In this document: piece by piece, positions 46,516 to 54,301 of the stretch
Numbering within the stretch: position 1 is the stretch's first letter
Layout: every line of letters begins with the position of its first letter
Source: JAKVCB01 sp965243695
Lineage (GTDB): Bacteria; Planctomycetota; Planctomycetia; Pirellulales; Lacipirellulaceae
Length of the DNA stretch: 64,000 nt
Assembly (NCBI GenBank): GCA_965243695.1
Contig: CBDEWC010000042.1
Location: 24,277 to 88,276, forward strand
Direction: 5' to 3'
Position numbers and translations under genes: made by a program
Notes under the pieces: model-generated
What the model was told of the DNA's origin: nothing
The model's input: only the letters and a program-made list of their open reading frames with translations
The model's database searches: none

Positions 46516-47172
46516 ATGCTCTGTTGGTCTCGCCCCAGTCATCGGGCGATCGAGCAATTTCTGGCCGAGCAGTCACAGCTGGAGCTGTCCTACGAGGGAG
46601 TGGGCCACACGGGGTTGAACCACACGTCCGCCGGGTCGATCCCCTCCGGCTATAGGGCTCATCGGTACCGCACTCCCCTGGGATCCGGGGATGCGACGTT
46701 CGAAGCTGCCCGCCGTGCCATTGGCGGCTGGAAAATGTTTGAGGTGGGCTGGGTCGAGCTGGTACCGGTTCGGCCGGCGGAGCCCAAAGGGGGTGCTACG
46801 GTTGGCTTGCTGTTCCGCCTGGCGGGCACGTGGTGGCTAAGTGCATGCCGGGTGATTGATCTTATTGACGAAACCACACCGCTTGACGAAACCACACCGC
46901 TTGACGAAACCACACCGCGGCGCCGGTTCGGATTTGCCTACGGCACGCTGCCTGGCCACGTTGCCCGTGGGGAGGAGCGTTTTTTGGTTGAGCAGGACCA
47001 GGACGGCACGGTGTGGTACGACCTGTTTTCCTTCTCCCGTCCGCAGCATCCTCTGGCACGGCTAGGCTCTCCGGTAACCCGGGCGATGCAAAAGCGGTTT
47101 GGGCATGCGTCGCTCGAAGCCATGCGCCGGGCAGTCGCCACGGCAGCCGCTCCCCAGGCCGCGGGCCGCTGA
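46516..47172 (+). CDS. DUF1990 family protein
   Basis: A 218-residue protein matching DUF1990/UPF0548: RAIGGWKMFEVGWVELVP, TVGLLFRLAGTWWLSACRVIDLIDE, RRFGFAYGTLPGHVARGEERFLVEQDQDGTVWYDLFSFSRPQHPLARLGSPVTRAMQKRF. It is soluble; the family function is unknown. AAGGAC lies about 8 nt before the ATG. Three in-frame copies of LDETTP (18-nt repeats, 46864-46917) lie in a loop where relatives have one. It is flanked by the divergent LamG gene and the convergent vWA gene. Confidence 0.88.
   Translation: MLCWSRPSHRAIEQFLAEQSQLELSYEGVGHTGLNHTSAGSIPSGYRAHRYRTPLGSGDATFEAARRAIGGWKMFEVGWVELVPVRPAEPKGGATVGLLFRLAGTWWLSACRVIDLIDETTPLDETTPLDETTPRRRFGFAYGTLPGHVARGEERFLVEQDQDGTVWYDLFSFSRPQHPLARLGSPVTRAMQKRFGHASLEAMRRAVATAAAPQAAGR
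46864..46917 (+). repeat. 18-nt tandem repeat (3 copies) inside DUF1990 gene
   Basis: Units at 46864-46881, 46882-46899 and 46900-46917; the last two are identical (CTTGACGAAACCACACCG), the first differs at two positions. Being a multiple of three, it keeps the frame and adds two extra LDETTP segments. Confidence 0.95.
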
Positions 47173-47218
47173 GCGGGTCCCTGGTGTGGCACCATGGTTT
47201 AGTGGCCAACACAGTTGC

Positions 47219-48376
47219 CTACGGTACGTGCCGATAAGTTCCTTGGTTTTGATTGGCTAGCTGCTTTAGCGTGTGAGGGTCTGCTATAAACCCAATCGTG
47301 TGGATCGGCACAGGGAACTGTTTGTTAAGTACTTCTACTGTCGTGACGACAGAGAAATCGAAATTGCCGTCGGAAAGTATGAATATCGCCTCCGGGTGTT
47401 TCTCCATTGCACGCGTAATGGATTCAAGCGGATTGGTTCCACCGGTTGGGACCTGTTGCATGACCCATTTTTTGACCACCGCTTTATTTTCATCCGTTGC
47501 AAGAATTAAGCGGTCCTTCGGCTGAGGATGCGATACATTATTGAAAAATACGATAAAGAACTCTTGATCACGCTTAAGGCGATCAATGGACTCCAACAAC
47601 TCCTGTCGTGCCTTCTCGAATTTTCCACCGGCCATGCTGCTTGAAACATCGACGACATAAGCAAATTGATTTCCCGCTGCACTGATTCCAAAGAAATCTG
47701 CATCCGTTCCAGCGGATTCATTAGGATCTCCCCCATTAAACCGGAACTGCAATCCGGTCGGCTCTGACAAACCTGAAGATTGGGTATCCGTTTGCCTCTC
47801 ACCAGAGACCGAAACCGGCATGGTAGCGGGGCCACTTTTGCTGCCTTCCGGGAGGGACGCAGCGTCGCTTGGCAGGCTAGCCTCTCCTTCTTTATCACCA
47901 GGGTTTTCGGTTGGTTGGTCGTCATCGACAGGAGTTTCCGAACCGCTATTTTCCTCAACCGCATGGTTTCCAAACCGACTGTTGGAAGCTACCGGGTTGC
48001 CGGCTGCCTGCCCACCGTTTTTTTGAGATTCTAAAAGAATTAGCAGTACCACAATCAATACGATCAGCGCACCAATTCCAATGGCGGCGTATACATACCA
48101 TGGAGCTTTCACACTATCTGAAGGAGAGTCCGATACAGCTGGTGCCAAGGCCAATTCGGCTGAGGTGCCGCTTGCTACTTCTTCGGAAGTACTCTCAAAA
48201 GACTCCTGCAACCAATCGATGCGTTGCGGCTCTACCCACTCGGTTGTTTTTCCCAGACGCACTTCTACACGACCATCAAGCTTTCCACTGCTGGCACACT
48301 GCTTGAGCTGATCGATGGTAAACGGGCCCTCTTCTACCCTACCGCGCCGAACCCACCAGACCGCCGAGCTACTCAT
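47219..48376 (-). CDS. GYF_2-transmembrane-vWA domain protein
   Basis: A 385-residue protein. Residues 5-55 are a GYF_2 domain (VWWVRRGRVEEGPFTIDQLKQCASSGKL, WVEPQRI) of the type that binds peptides or sits inside the cell. Residues 92-116 are one transmembrane helix (WYVYAAIGIGALIVLIVVLLILL). A low-complexity Glu/Ser/Pro linker follows, then a von Willebrand A domain from about residue 235 with the metal site DVSSSM at 243-248, a TGGTNPLES loop and LSDGNFDFSV. The vWA domain would face the periplasm and bind a partner protein through a metal ion. It lies 215 nt downstream of the ExbD-like genes on the same strand. Confidence 0.9.
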   Translation of the reverse strand: MSSSAVWWVRRGRVEEGPFTIDQLKQCASSGKLDGRVEVRLGKTTEWVEPQRIDWLQESFESTSEEVASGTSAELALAPAVSDSPSDSVKAPWYVYAAIGIGALIVLIVVLLILLESQKNGGQAAGNPVASNSRFGNHAVEENSGSETPVDDDQPTENPGDKEGEASLPSDAASLPEGSKSGPATMPVSVSGERQTDTQSSGLSEPTGLQFRFNGGDPNESAGTDADFFGISAAGNQFAYVVDVSSSMAGGKFEKARQELLESIDRLKRDQEFFIVFFNNVSHPQPKDRLILATDENKAVVKKWVMQQVPTGGTNPLESITRAMEKHPEAIFILSDGNFDFSVVTTVEVLNKQFPVPIHTIGFIADPHTLKQLANQNQGTYRHVP

Positions 48377-48591
48377 GGCTCCACTTTCAAAATCGCGTTA
48401 TCTAAAAAAGAGCTAGGTTCTGCTGCAGTTCGGAACTAGTTGCTTCGCATGATTGCTACGTGCACCACCTTGCCTGGCGGCGAATTTTCTGCGCTATACT
48501 GTCTTTGAACTCGTGATGCCCAGCCAAACACCTGCGGTCGGCTCAAGCGGCTTAGCCACCAAGCAGGCCGGCTCTTGCTTTCCTCAACGGG

Positions 48592-49491
48592 CTACTGCAC
48601 TTTGGCATCTACCACAGCCCCATAGATAACTTCATCGCCATCGGTCAAGGGAATCAACCGATAGTTAAATCCATGACTCACCAGGTAGTCTCGCAGTGGC
48701 TGAAACTCTTTGTACGAATCATCCCAAATTGCCAGGCAAATGTATTCGGTGTTCGGATTTCTCTGGCTCACCTCTTGCAAGAGCTCACGAGAGAGATTCT
48801 TACCGGAGGTGAGCGGTTTGCCACGATAAGGCTTTGGAGTCAATGTCACATATCGGCCACCACCATCCACGATTATAAAATCCTCGACATTTGGCTTCCC
48901 GTTCGGAAGTTTGTCAACGTACCACCGCCCGTAACGTAGAGAAATATTATATTCCCGCTTCGACGTAGAGCGTTCTTCTGGAAACCGTGACGTAATCGTC
49001 CGGCGTTTCCGTTCCAATTCCAGCTCCATCTTCAATCGATCAATGGTCTGAGACTCACGAAGAAGACGGGAATCGAGTTCCTCATGCTCACGCTCTATTT
49101 CTGCTGTATTTTGCTGGAGATTTGTTAATTGTGATGAGATTACCGCCTGCTGTCGCCTTAGTTCATTGCGAACGTTTTCCTGCCTTTCAAGCTCCTTCAG
49201 CACAGCAACCAGCTCTGGGTCGGTGAGTTGTGCCGCGATCGTATCCGAAACTTTCACTTGCAATTCGAGCCGCTCTATTTCAGCTTCCAGGTCCTGCAGT
49301 CTTAGCGACACCACCGTGACATCCCGCTGATCGACCTCCGGTTGAGCCTCGACATTATCTGTGGTGGTCTGCAATAACACGACAATCAAAATCGCTAAAA
49401 ACACAATGCCACCAAACGCATTTGTAATCGTGTCGAGCAACAGCTCCAGGCTGCCTGGATCTCCCACGGTTCTTCTTCGCCGTCGGCTCAT
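48592..49491 (-). CDS. ExbD-like coiled-coil stalk protein, second copy
   Basis: A 299-residue protein. A short arginine-rich N terminus (SRRRRRTVGDPG) precedes one transmembrane helix at about residues 18-43 (LELLLDTITNAFGGIVFLAILIVVLL). A long coiled coil spans about 64-168 (heptad-like LQDLEAEIERLELQ, LEREHEELDSR), then a globular domain (ISLRYGRWYVDKLPNGKPNVEDFIIVDGGGRYV; YICLAIWDDSYKEFQPLRDYLVSHGFNYRLIPL). The topology matches the TolR/ExbD type: cytosolic tail, one helix, periplasmic part. Start lies 3 nt after the stop of the preceding gene, so the two are translationally coupled. Confidence 0.8.
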   Translation of the reverse strand: MSRRRRRTVGDPGSLELLLDTITNAFGGIVFLAILIVVLLQTTTDNVEAQPEVDQRDVTVVSLRLQDLEAEIERLELQVKVSDTIAAQLTDPELVAVLKELERQENVRNELRRQQAVISSQLTNLQQNTAEIEREHEELDSRLLRESQTIDRLKMELELERKRRTITSRFPEERSTSKREYNISLRYGRWYVDKLPNGKPNVEDFIIVDGGGRYVTLTPKPYRGKPLTSGKNLSRELLQEVSQRNPNTEYICLAIWDDSYKEFQPLRDYLVSHGFNYRLIPLTDGDEVIYGAVVDAKVQ

Positions 49492-49494
49492 ACC

Positions 49495-50331
49495 TCACCT
49501 CGCCCCACTCTGGATGTCTATGGCTATTTTGTTACGAGGAAGTAAATCGTAGCCGATGGTAAATCCTTGGTCGCGTAAACCCTGTTTCAATTCTTTGAAG
49601 CGGCGAGTGGTACCTGGGTGAACAACAATCACAAATCGTACGTCAGATGTTGACTGCTGTTTCGACCAGTCCAAAAAGGCTGGCTTTCCAGATCGACTCA
49701 AGAATCCTGACTCAAGTCGCGTAGCTGAAAATCTCTGCGGAGTGGTTTGCTTTCCTGCTTCGGCAACTAAGATTTCGTCATCAAACAACTCGACTAACAA
49801 TATCTGCCTGCCCTGCTCATCGGTGGCGTTATAAAAGACCCGCTGGGACTTTTTTAGCTCGGTAACTTCATATTCTAAGGCAATGCGGGTTTCTTGTAGA
49901 TTATCAACCCGGTCGTGATCCGTGGAGCGGCTCTCAAGTACTGCGCTAACTTCCACTTCTTTCTTTTCGAGCGCTGCTTGCTGTTGCCGAAGTTGTGCTA
50001 TCTTATCGGTCAACAAGCGAATTTCTTCGCGAGTTGCCTCCACCACAGAGTTCGCCGATGCCTCAGTAAACTCACTCACCTGGAAGTCGTGGCCCGCGCG
50101 TGAATCAACGGTGTCGCGCAGTTGCTTGACTCTCGCCTCAGCCTGGGCAACTTCACTATGCAACTCGTCGATCGCATCAGCCAATACTGGTTCTGACGAC
50201 ACGGTACGCCTGGTCGTCAACTCCAGTGCCATCAGCAATGTTATTAGCAGGAACACTCCGGTTACCGAAGTGATAATGTCCTGAAACGCAAACAGCGACA
50301 GAGGCGAGGTATTATGGGGTTTACGCTTCAT
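49495..50331 (-). CDS. ExbD-like coiled-coil stalk protein, first copy
   Basis: A 278-residue relative in layout of the protein at 48592-49491. The N terminus SPLSLFAFQDIITSVTGVFLLITLLMALELTT holds one transmembrane helix at about residues 13-38. A coiled coil follows (HSEVAQAEARVKQLRDTVDS, LTDKIAQLRQQQAALEKKEVE), then a globular domain (GRQILLVELFDDEILVAEAGKQ; DVRFVIVVHPGTTRRFKELKQGLRDQGFTIGYDLLP). The two copies share helix position and fold order but little sequence identity. Its start overlaps the end of the MotA/ExbB-like gene by 11 nt, giving coupled translation. Confidence 0.8.
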   Translation of the reverse strand: MKRKPHNTSPLSLFAFQDIITSVTGVFLLITLLMALELTTRRTVSSEPVLADAIDELHSEVAQAEARVKQLRDTVDSRAGHDFQVSEFTEASANSVVEATREEIRLLTDKIAQLRQQQAALEKKEVEVSAVLESRSTDHDRVDNLQETRIALEYEVTELKKSQRVFYNATDEQGRQILLVELFDDEILVAEAGKQTTPQRFSATRLESGFLSRSGKPAFLDWSKQQSTSDVRFVIVVHPGTTRRFKELKQGLRDQGFTIGYDLLPRNKIAIDIQSGAR

Positions 50332-51181
50332 CCGTATGAAAAGGCATTAGCCGTAATCGATTGACAATATTGCGTTGGCAGTACTCGGTACAGTCGTCAA
50401 AAAATTCTTCTTCACCCTTGTGGCTAAACGTGGTCCAAATTTGTATGACCAAGGCCGCGATGAGTGCCAGCAAGGTTGTGTCGAACGCGATTGATAACCC
50501 AGCCGTCACACCCTTTAACGAACTGCTTATTTCGGTCATATCACCGGCCGTCGCCAGCACATTGCCAAATCCACCAATCGCCTCGGAAAGCCCCAGCACG
50601 GTTCCAATAAAACCAAGGACGGGAATTGCCCACACCAGTCCCCGCAAAAGCGAATAACTCGATTCCATAATCGACTCGTCGTGCTCCGCTTGACTCCTTA
50701 GGATCTCATCGACATCCGTAACCCGTCCAAGATTTCGCAGATTAGAAAGCGCTACCGCGATCCGATTGAAAAGCACAAAATGTTTTGGGTCGTCGACCGT
50801 GGCAAACATCCTGCTCGTGACCTCGTCCACCGTCACGGGCGACAACACGAAGTCGTTCGCTTCAGGCACCACCACGTAGTTGAGGGCCTTGCGCTGCAAG
50901 GCCAGCTTTCGTGATTTGATCACCAGTAATACCACGCACCATGCTGTCGCAAACACAATCACATAGGGAGTCGGGCCCCGCGCGCAAAACAGGTCAACAA
51001 GACGCCCACATTGCGGCGGCAGAAAAGCCAGCACGCCATAGAACAAAGTGGTCAGCCCTACTGCCAGGACCGCGCAAAGCAGAGATCGAACTCTCGTAAA
51101 CCGTGCACCCGCAAGACCCAAACGACATTCCGGGTCGGACCGCAACCACGACAAAGGGACTCTGGAAATAGTAGAACTCAT
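50321..51181 (-). CDS. MotA/TolQ/ExbB-type proton channel family protein
   Basis: A 286-residue membrane protein. Hydrophobic helices at about 33-55 (LLCAVLAVGLTTLFYGVLAFLP), 70-92 (TPYVIVFATAWCVVLLVI), 180-205 (GLVWAIPVLGFIGTVLGLSEAIGGF) and 226-247 (AGLSIAFDTTLLALIAALVIQIW). The third and fourth contain the TolQ/ExbB/MotA signature (PVLGFIGTVLGL; GLSIAFDTTLLAL). In that family four to seven such subunits form a proton- or sodium-driven channel around two single-helix stalk proteins. The next two genes encode proteins of that topology, supporting a motor or channel complex. No flagellar or TonB genes are present. Confidence 0.9.
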   Translation of the reverse strand: MSSTISRVPLSWLRSDPECRLGLAGARFTRVRSLLCAVLAVGLTTLFYGVLAFLPPQCGRLVDLFCARGPTPYVIVFATAWCVVLLVIKSRKLALQRKALNYVVVPEANDFVLSPVTVDEVTSRMFATVDDPKHFVLFNRIAVALSNLRNLGRVTDVDEILRSQAEHDESIMESSYSLLRGLVWAIPVLGFIGTVLGLSEAIGGFGNVLATAGDMTEISSSLKGVTAGLSIAFDTTLLALIAALVIQIWTTFSHKGEEEFFDDCTEYCQRNIVNRLRLMPFHTDEA

Positions 51182-51463
51182 TCGGACAGGCCATTTCTTG
51201 AGTATCAGTCACAGATGGCTAATAAATTGGAACACTTCGTTGAAGCGACCCAGGTACGTAAACGGAGCCGTTATATTGTTGGTGTTACGCTACCAACCGG
51301 CATGTTGTGTCACCCCAGTTGGCCGAACAAGGTCAAACGTGCTGAGTACTCGCCTTGCTTTGGCCTCGTTAAAAAAGTTCTTAAATTGCCCATGGCTTCG
51401 TACGTGTTAGGGCTCTCAAGGCGGCAAGCCCTCTCGTGCCATGACCGGTCCATAGCCTGCGGG

Positions 51464-54301
51464 TCAGCCTGCCTGTAAAAACAGCGGGGTGCCGATCAAC
51501 AATTTTTCCGTGGACCAGGTTATTTCCCCCCCTTTTACTTTGCCAACTTCAACCAGGTTCACTTCACCACGATTCCCCAGATGCGCGACCAACAGTTCAC
51601 CATCGCCGATCTGTTCTAACTGCGATTCGCAACTCCATCCACCATTGACTTTTTGGTTCACGGCCCCCACCAATTTTACCCTGTCTGTGGGCAATTTGCA
51701 GAGCTCTCCGTATTTGTCTCGCGCCGTGCGATACTGCTCTCTGAAGTCTTTTAGGCCAGCTAACGCGCCTTCTGCTGCTTTGCGTGTCGATTTCGCGTCT
51801 GAATCGGTGGGATTGAACCAATGAGCAGATAAATCAACGCCTGAACCTGCCAGTTTTTCGACCTCTGGTGAAAAAGCCTCTTGAAACAGGTAGCTCCCTC
51901 TGCAGCCTGTTTCGAAAATACGCCGCAACATAAGCATGGCCAGGATTGGATCGAGTTCTGGATTCGCCTTTCGCTCTTTATTCACTCTTGTGGCTAAGCG
52001 ATAAAAGGTCGTGTCCCAATTTTCGTAGTCGAGTTCTCGCATCAGCACTTCAAGATCTTTAGACATCCGGGTCTGTGGAGCCACACCGACATATTCAGCT
52101 TGCGAAGCTACACCACCTCTTTCCTCTGTGTTTGAGGCATCTTCGAAATATTCAAAATTCAAGCCACTGGCTGTTTTATCTGGTTTTTTCGGACAGTAGT
52201 AGCTTTTGCCGTTGAGAATCACAAGCCACACGTCCTGAACAAACTTGTTATCAATAAGAGTCCGCTTTAGATTTTTCGTTGCGTCCGCAACCGCTCGTCG
52301 ATCCGCGACTTTTTTCAAGTAGGGTAGACGTGCTTTAAAATCCAGGCTTAGACGATTCTCCTTGGTCTCGTGCCCACGTGTTTCGCCCTCCTTGATTATC
52401 TGCTTTGCCTGAAAGGGCGAAAGTTTATCCCATTCTTGCTGCTGCGACCAAAACTGGCTCCATTTCATGACCGCCAACCAGGCCGATTTTTCGTCAAGCA
52501 ATTGCTGTGCATGCTTTGCAGCAACCGTATTCGGATGCGTTTCGACCAGCTTCTTTAGCGCATTTGTGTATTCATCGGGTCGGCTAATTGCCCGAAACAC
52601 TGCTTTTGTGGCAAGCTGCTCTGCCTCATATTGTTTTTGTTCGTTGATCATTGCGTTCAACTTACTGGTCAAACTTTTACCCTTTTGTCGTATACCCTGG
52701 GATGCATCGGAGTGTTGATCCAAATCGTCCTGCAAGCTCGCGCGCATCGCGGAAAGATCAATATTGTCCCATGTGGCACTTTCTTTGAGGTTTCCAAGCT
52801 CTGTAGACCATCGATTGAACATGGCCAGAAAACGCTCGTCCGCATCTTGCTGGCGCTGTTGCTTCGCCCTTCGCACATTTCCCTCAATGATGTTAAGACG
52901 GTGTTTTTCCTCTGAGAGCTTGAGTAACTTCTTGAGTTGAGCGAGCAGCTTGAGATCGGGCGCGGCCGGATCCATTGCCTCGGCCCGGTCGAGTAGTTCT
53001 GCTACCTGCAAGGCCCGCTCGTGTTCTGTTTTGAGTGCGTCGCGACACTGCACGGCCAGTTTGACAATTTCAGGAGCCTGCTGCGTGCCGACTGGAAATG
53101 TTTTTACATAATCTAACGCTTCTTGCCATTTTTTCTGCTCAACGAGTTTCTGCACTGCCGCAACCTGGCCGGTGAAGACACCCTGGCGATGCAATGAGTA
53201 CCAATACGCACCAATACCACTTGCCGCCGCGAGCACCAACACCGTGGCAAGCCCGCCGATCAGCAGTCCCTTGCGGCGCGCCTGAACCGTTAATGCATCA
53301 AGGCGTTGAGTGATCCGTTGCTGCACCCCATCTGGGACCGGTCGCTCAAACCGCTGCACCTTGTGATACAAGGTTTCGAGTTGCTCGCGGGGGGTATCTC
53401 GATCAAGCGCGTTTTCAAGCGAAGCCAGGCGATTTGAAAACTCCTCTTCTTCGACCAGAAGTTGCTGTTGCTGCTCCACCCAGTCGAGGGCTTCTCTTGC
53501 TGCATCCTCCAGCGGATCGCCCGACGACAAGTCAGCAGCTGCCAGATACTTAGACCATTGTTCGCTTAATTGTGTGGCAACTTCCGGATCAAACTCACTG
53601 TAAGCTCGATCCAGTTGCGGAACGAGTTCCTCCAATTTCCTACGTGCAGCGGCTTTCAACTCCAGAGCATAAGCTGTGTCGATTTCCTGGCTAATTTCCT
53701 TTGGTATTTCACATGTCCAGGGCGACTCCGAAAGTTCCTTGCGAAGCTGCTGGAGCGCAGCCACATCGCCCGTCTTCACCTCTTTCAGTTCTTCTTTGAT
53801 TTCGCGAAGCCGCGCTTCTTCATACGACTCAACATCCGTTCTCCAAGAGGAGTTCGTATTATCTTTCTCCGCAATCTGTCGCAGCACCGTTAAACGGGCC
53901 GCAAGCGGCGCCCGAGCAATCGCCAACAGGCGGTGCTTGCGCAAAAGCTGCTCCAAGGGCAAAATTTCGGCGTAGGCCGAGTTCAACTCGGCCGCCATGT
54001 CAATTTCGAGATCCGGCGGAAGTTCCAGGCCCATATCGGCCAGCATTTCCTGCCAGTCTTCCAGGAGCGCATCCAACTCGGCAACAAACTCCAACAGCGG
54101 TGGCTCCTGCTCGGCAACTTGAATTGCTTCGCTGCGGAGTCCATCGCGAAGCAATCGTGCAACTTCCCGCAACCTACGGTTGCTTTCGCGACACGCGTCG
54201 TTATATTCAGCCGCCGCCGCTTTCACCATCTCTAAATCGGCCGTCTCCGGCGCGGTGATGGCGTCGCGAATGTCATCCAGATACGAAAGGTCTACGCTCA
54301 T
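51464..54301 (-). CDS. Large coiled-coil membrane protein of the GTPase array
   Basis: A 945-residue protein with no family I recognise. Residues 1-340 are acidic helical segments with predicted coiled coils (EARLREIKEELKEVK, RKLEELVPQLDRAYSEF). One transmembrane helix lies at 345-368 (GLLIGGLATVLVLAAASGIGAYWYSL). A helical region with TPR- or spectrin-like repeats follows (AEAMDPAAPDLKLLAQLKKLLKLSEEKH), and the last 60 residues look like an SH3-like beta barrel (GGWSCESQLEQIGDGELLVAHLG). The gene overlaps the GAP1-like gene by 4 nt (ATGA), so it belongs to the same operon and probably the same complex. Confidence 0.72.
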   Translation of the reverse strand: MSVDLSYLDDIRDAITAPETADLEMVKAAAAEYNDACRESNRRLREVARLLRDGLRSEAIQVAEQEPPLLEFVAELDALLEDWQEMLADMGLELPPDLEIDMAAELNSAYAEILPLEQLLRKHRLLAIARAPLAARLTVLRQIAEKDNTNSSWRTDVESYEEARLREIKEELKEVKTGDVAALQQLRKELSESPWTCEIPKEISQEIDTAYALELKAAARRKLEELVPQLDRAYSEFDPEVATQLSEQWSKYLAAADLSSGDPLEDAAREALDWVEQQQQLLVEEEEFSNRLASLENALDRDTPREQLETLYHKVQRFERPVPDGVQQRITQRLDALTVQARRKGLLIGGLATVLVLAAASGIGAYWYSLHRQGVFTGQVAAVQKLVEQKKWQEALDYVKTFPVGTQQAPEIVKLAVQCRDALKTEHERALQVAELLDRAEAMDPAAPDLKLLAQLKKLLKLSEEKHRLNIIEGNVRRAKQQRQQDADERFLAMFNRWSTELGNLKESATWDNIDLSAMRASLQDDLDQHSDASQGIRQKGKSLTSKLNAMINEQKQYEAEQLATKAVFRAISRPDEYTNALKKLVETHPNTVAAKHAQQLLDEKSAWLAVMKWSQFWSQQQEWDKLSPFQAKQIIKEGETRGHETKENRLSLDFKARLPYLKKVADRRAVADATKNLKRTLIDNKFVQDVWLVILNGKSYYCPKKPDKTASGLNFEYFEDASNTEERGGVASQAEYVGVAPQTRMSKDLEVLMRELDYENWDTTFYRLATRVNKERKANPELDPILAMLMLRRIFETGCRGSYLFQEAFSPEVEKLAGSGVDLSAHWFNPTDSDAKSTRKAAEGALAGLKDFREQYRTARDKYGELCKLPTDRVKLVGAVNQKVNGGWSCESQLEQIGDGELLVAHLGNRGEVNLVEVGKVKGGEITWSTEKLLIGTPLFLQAG

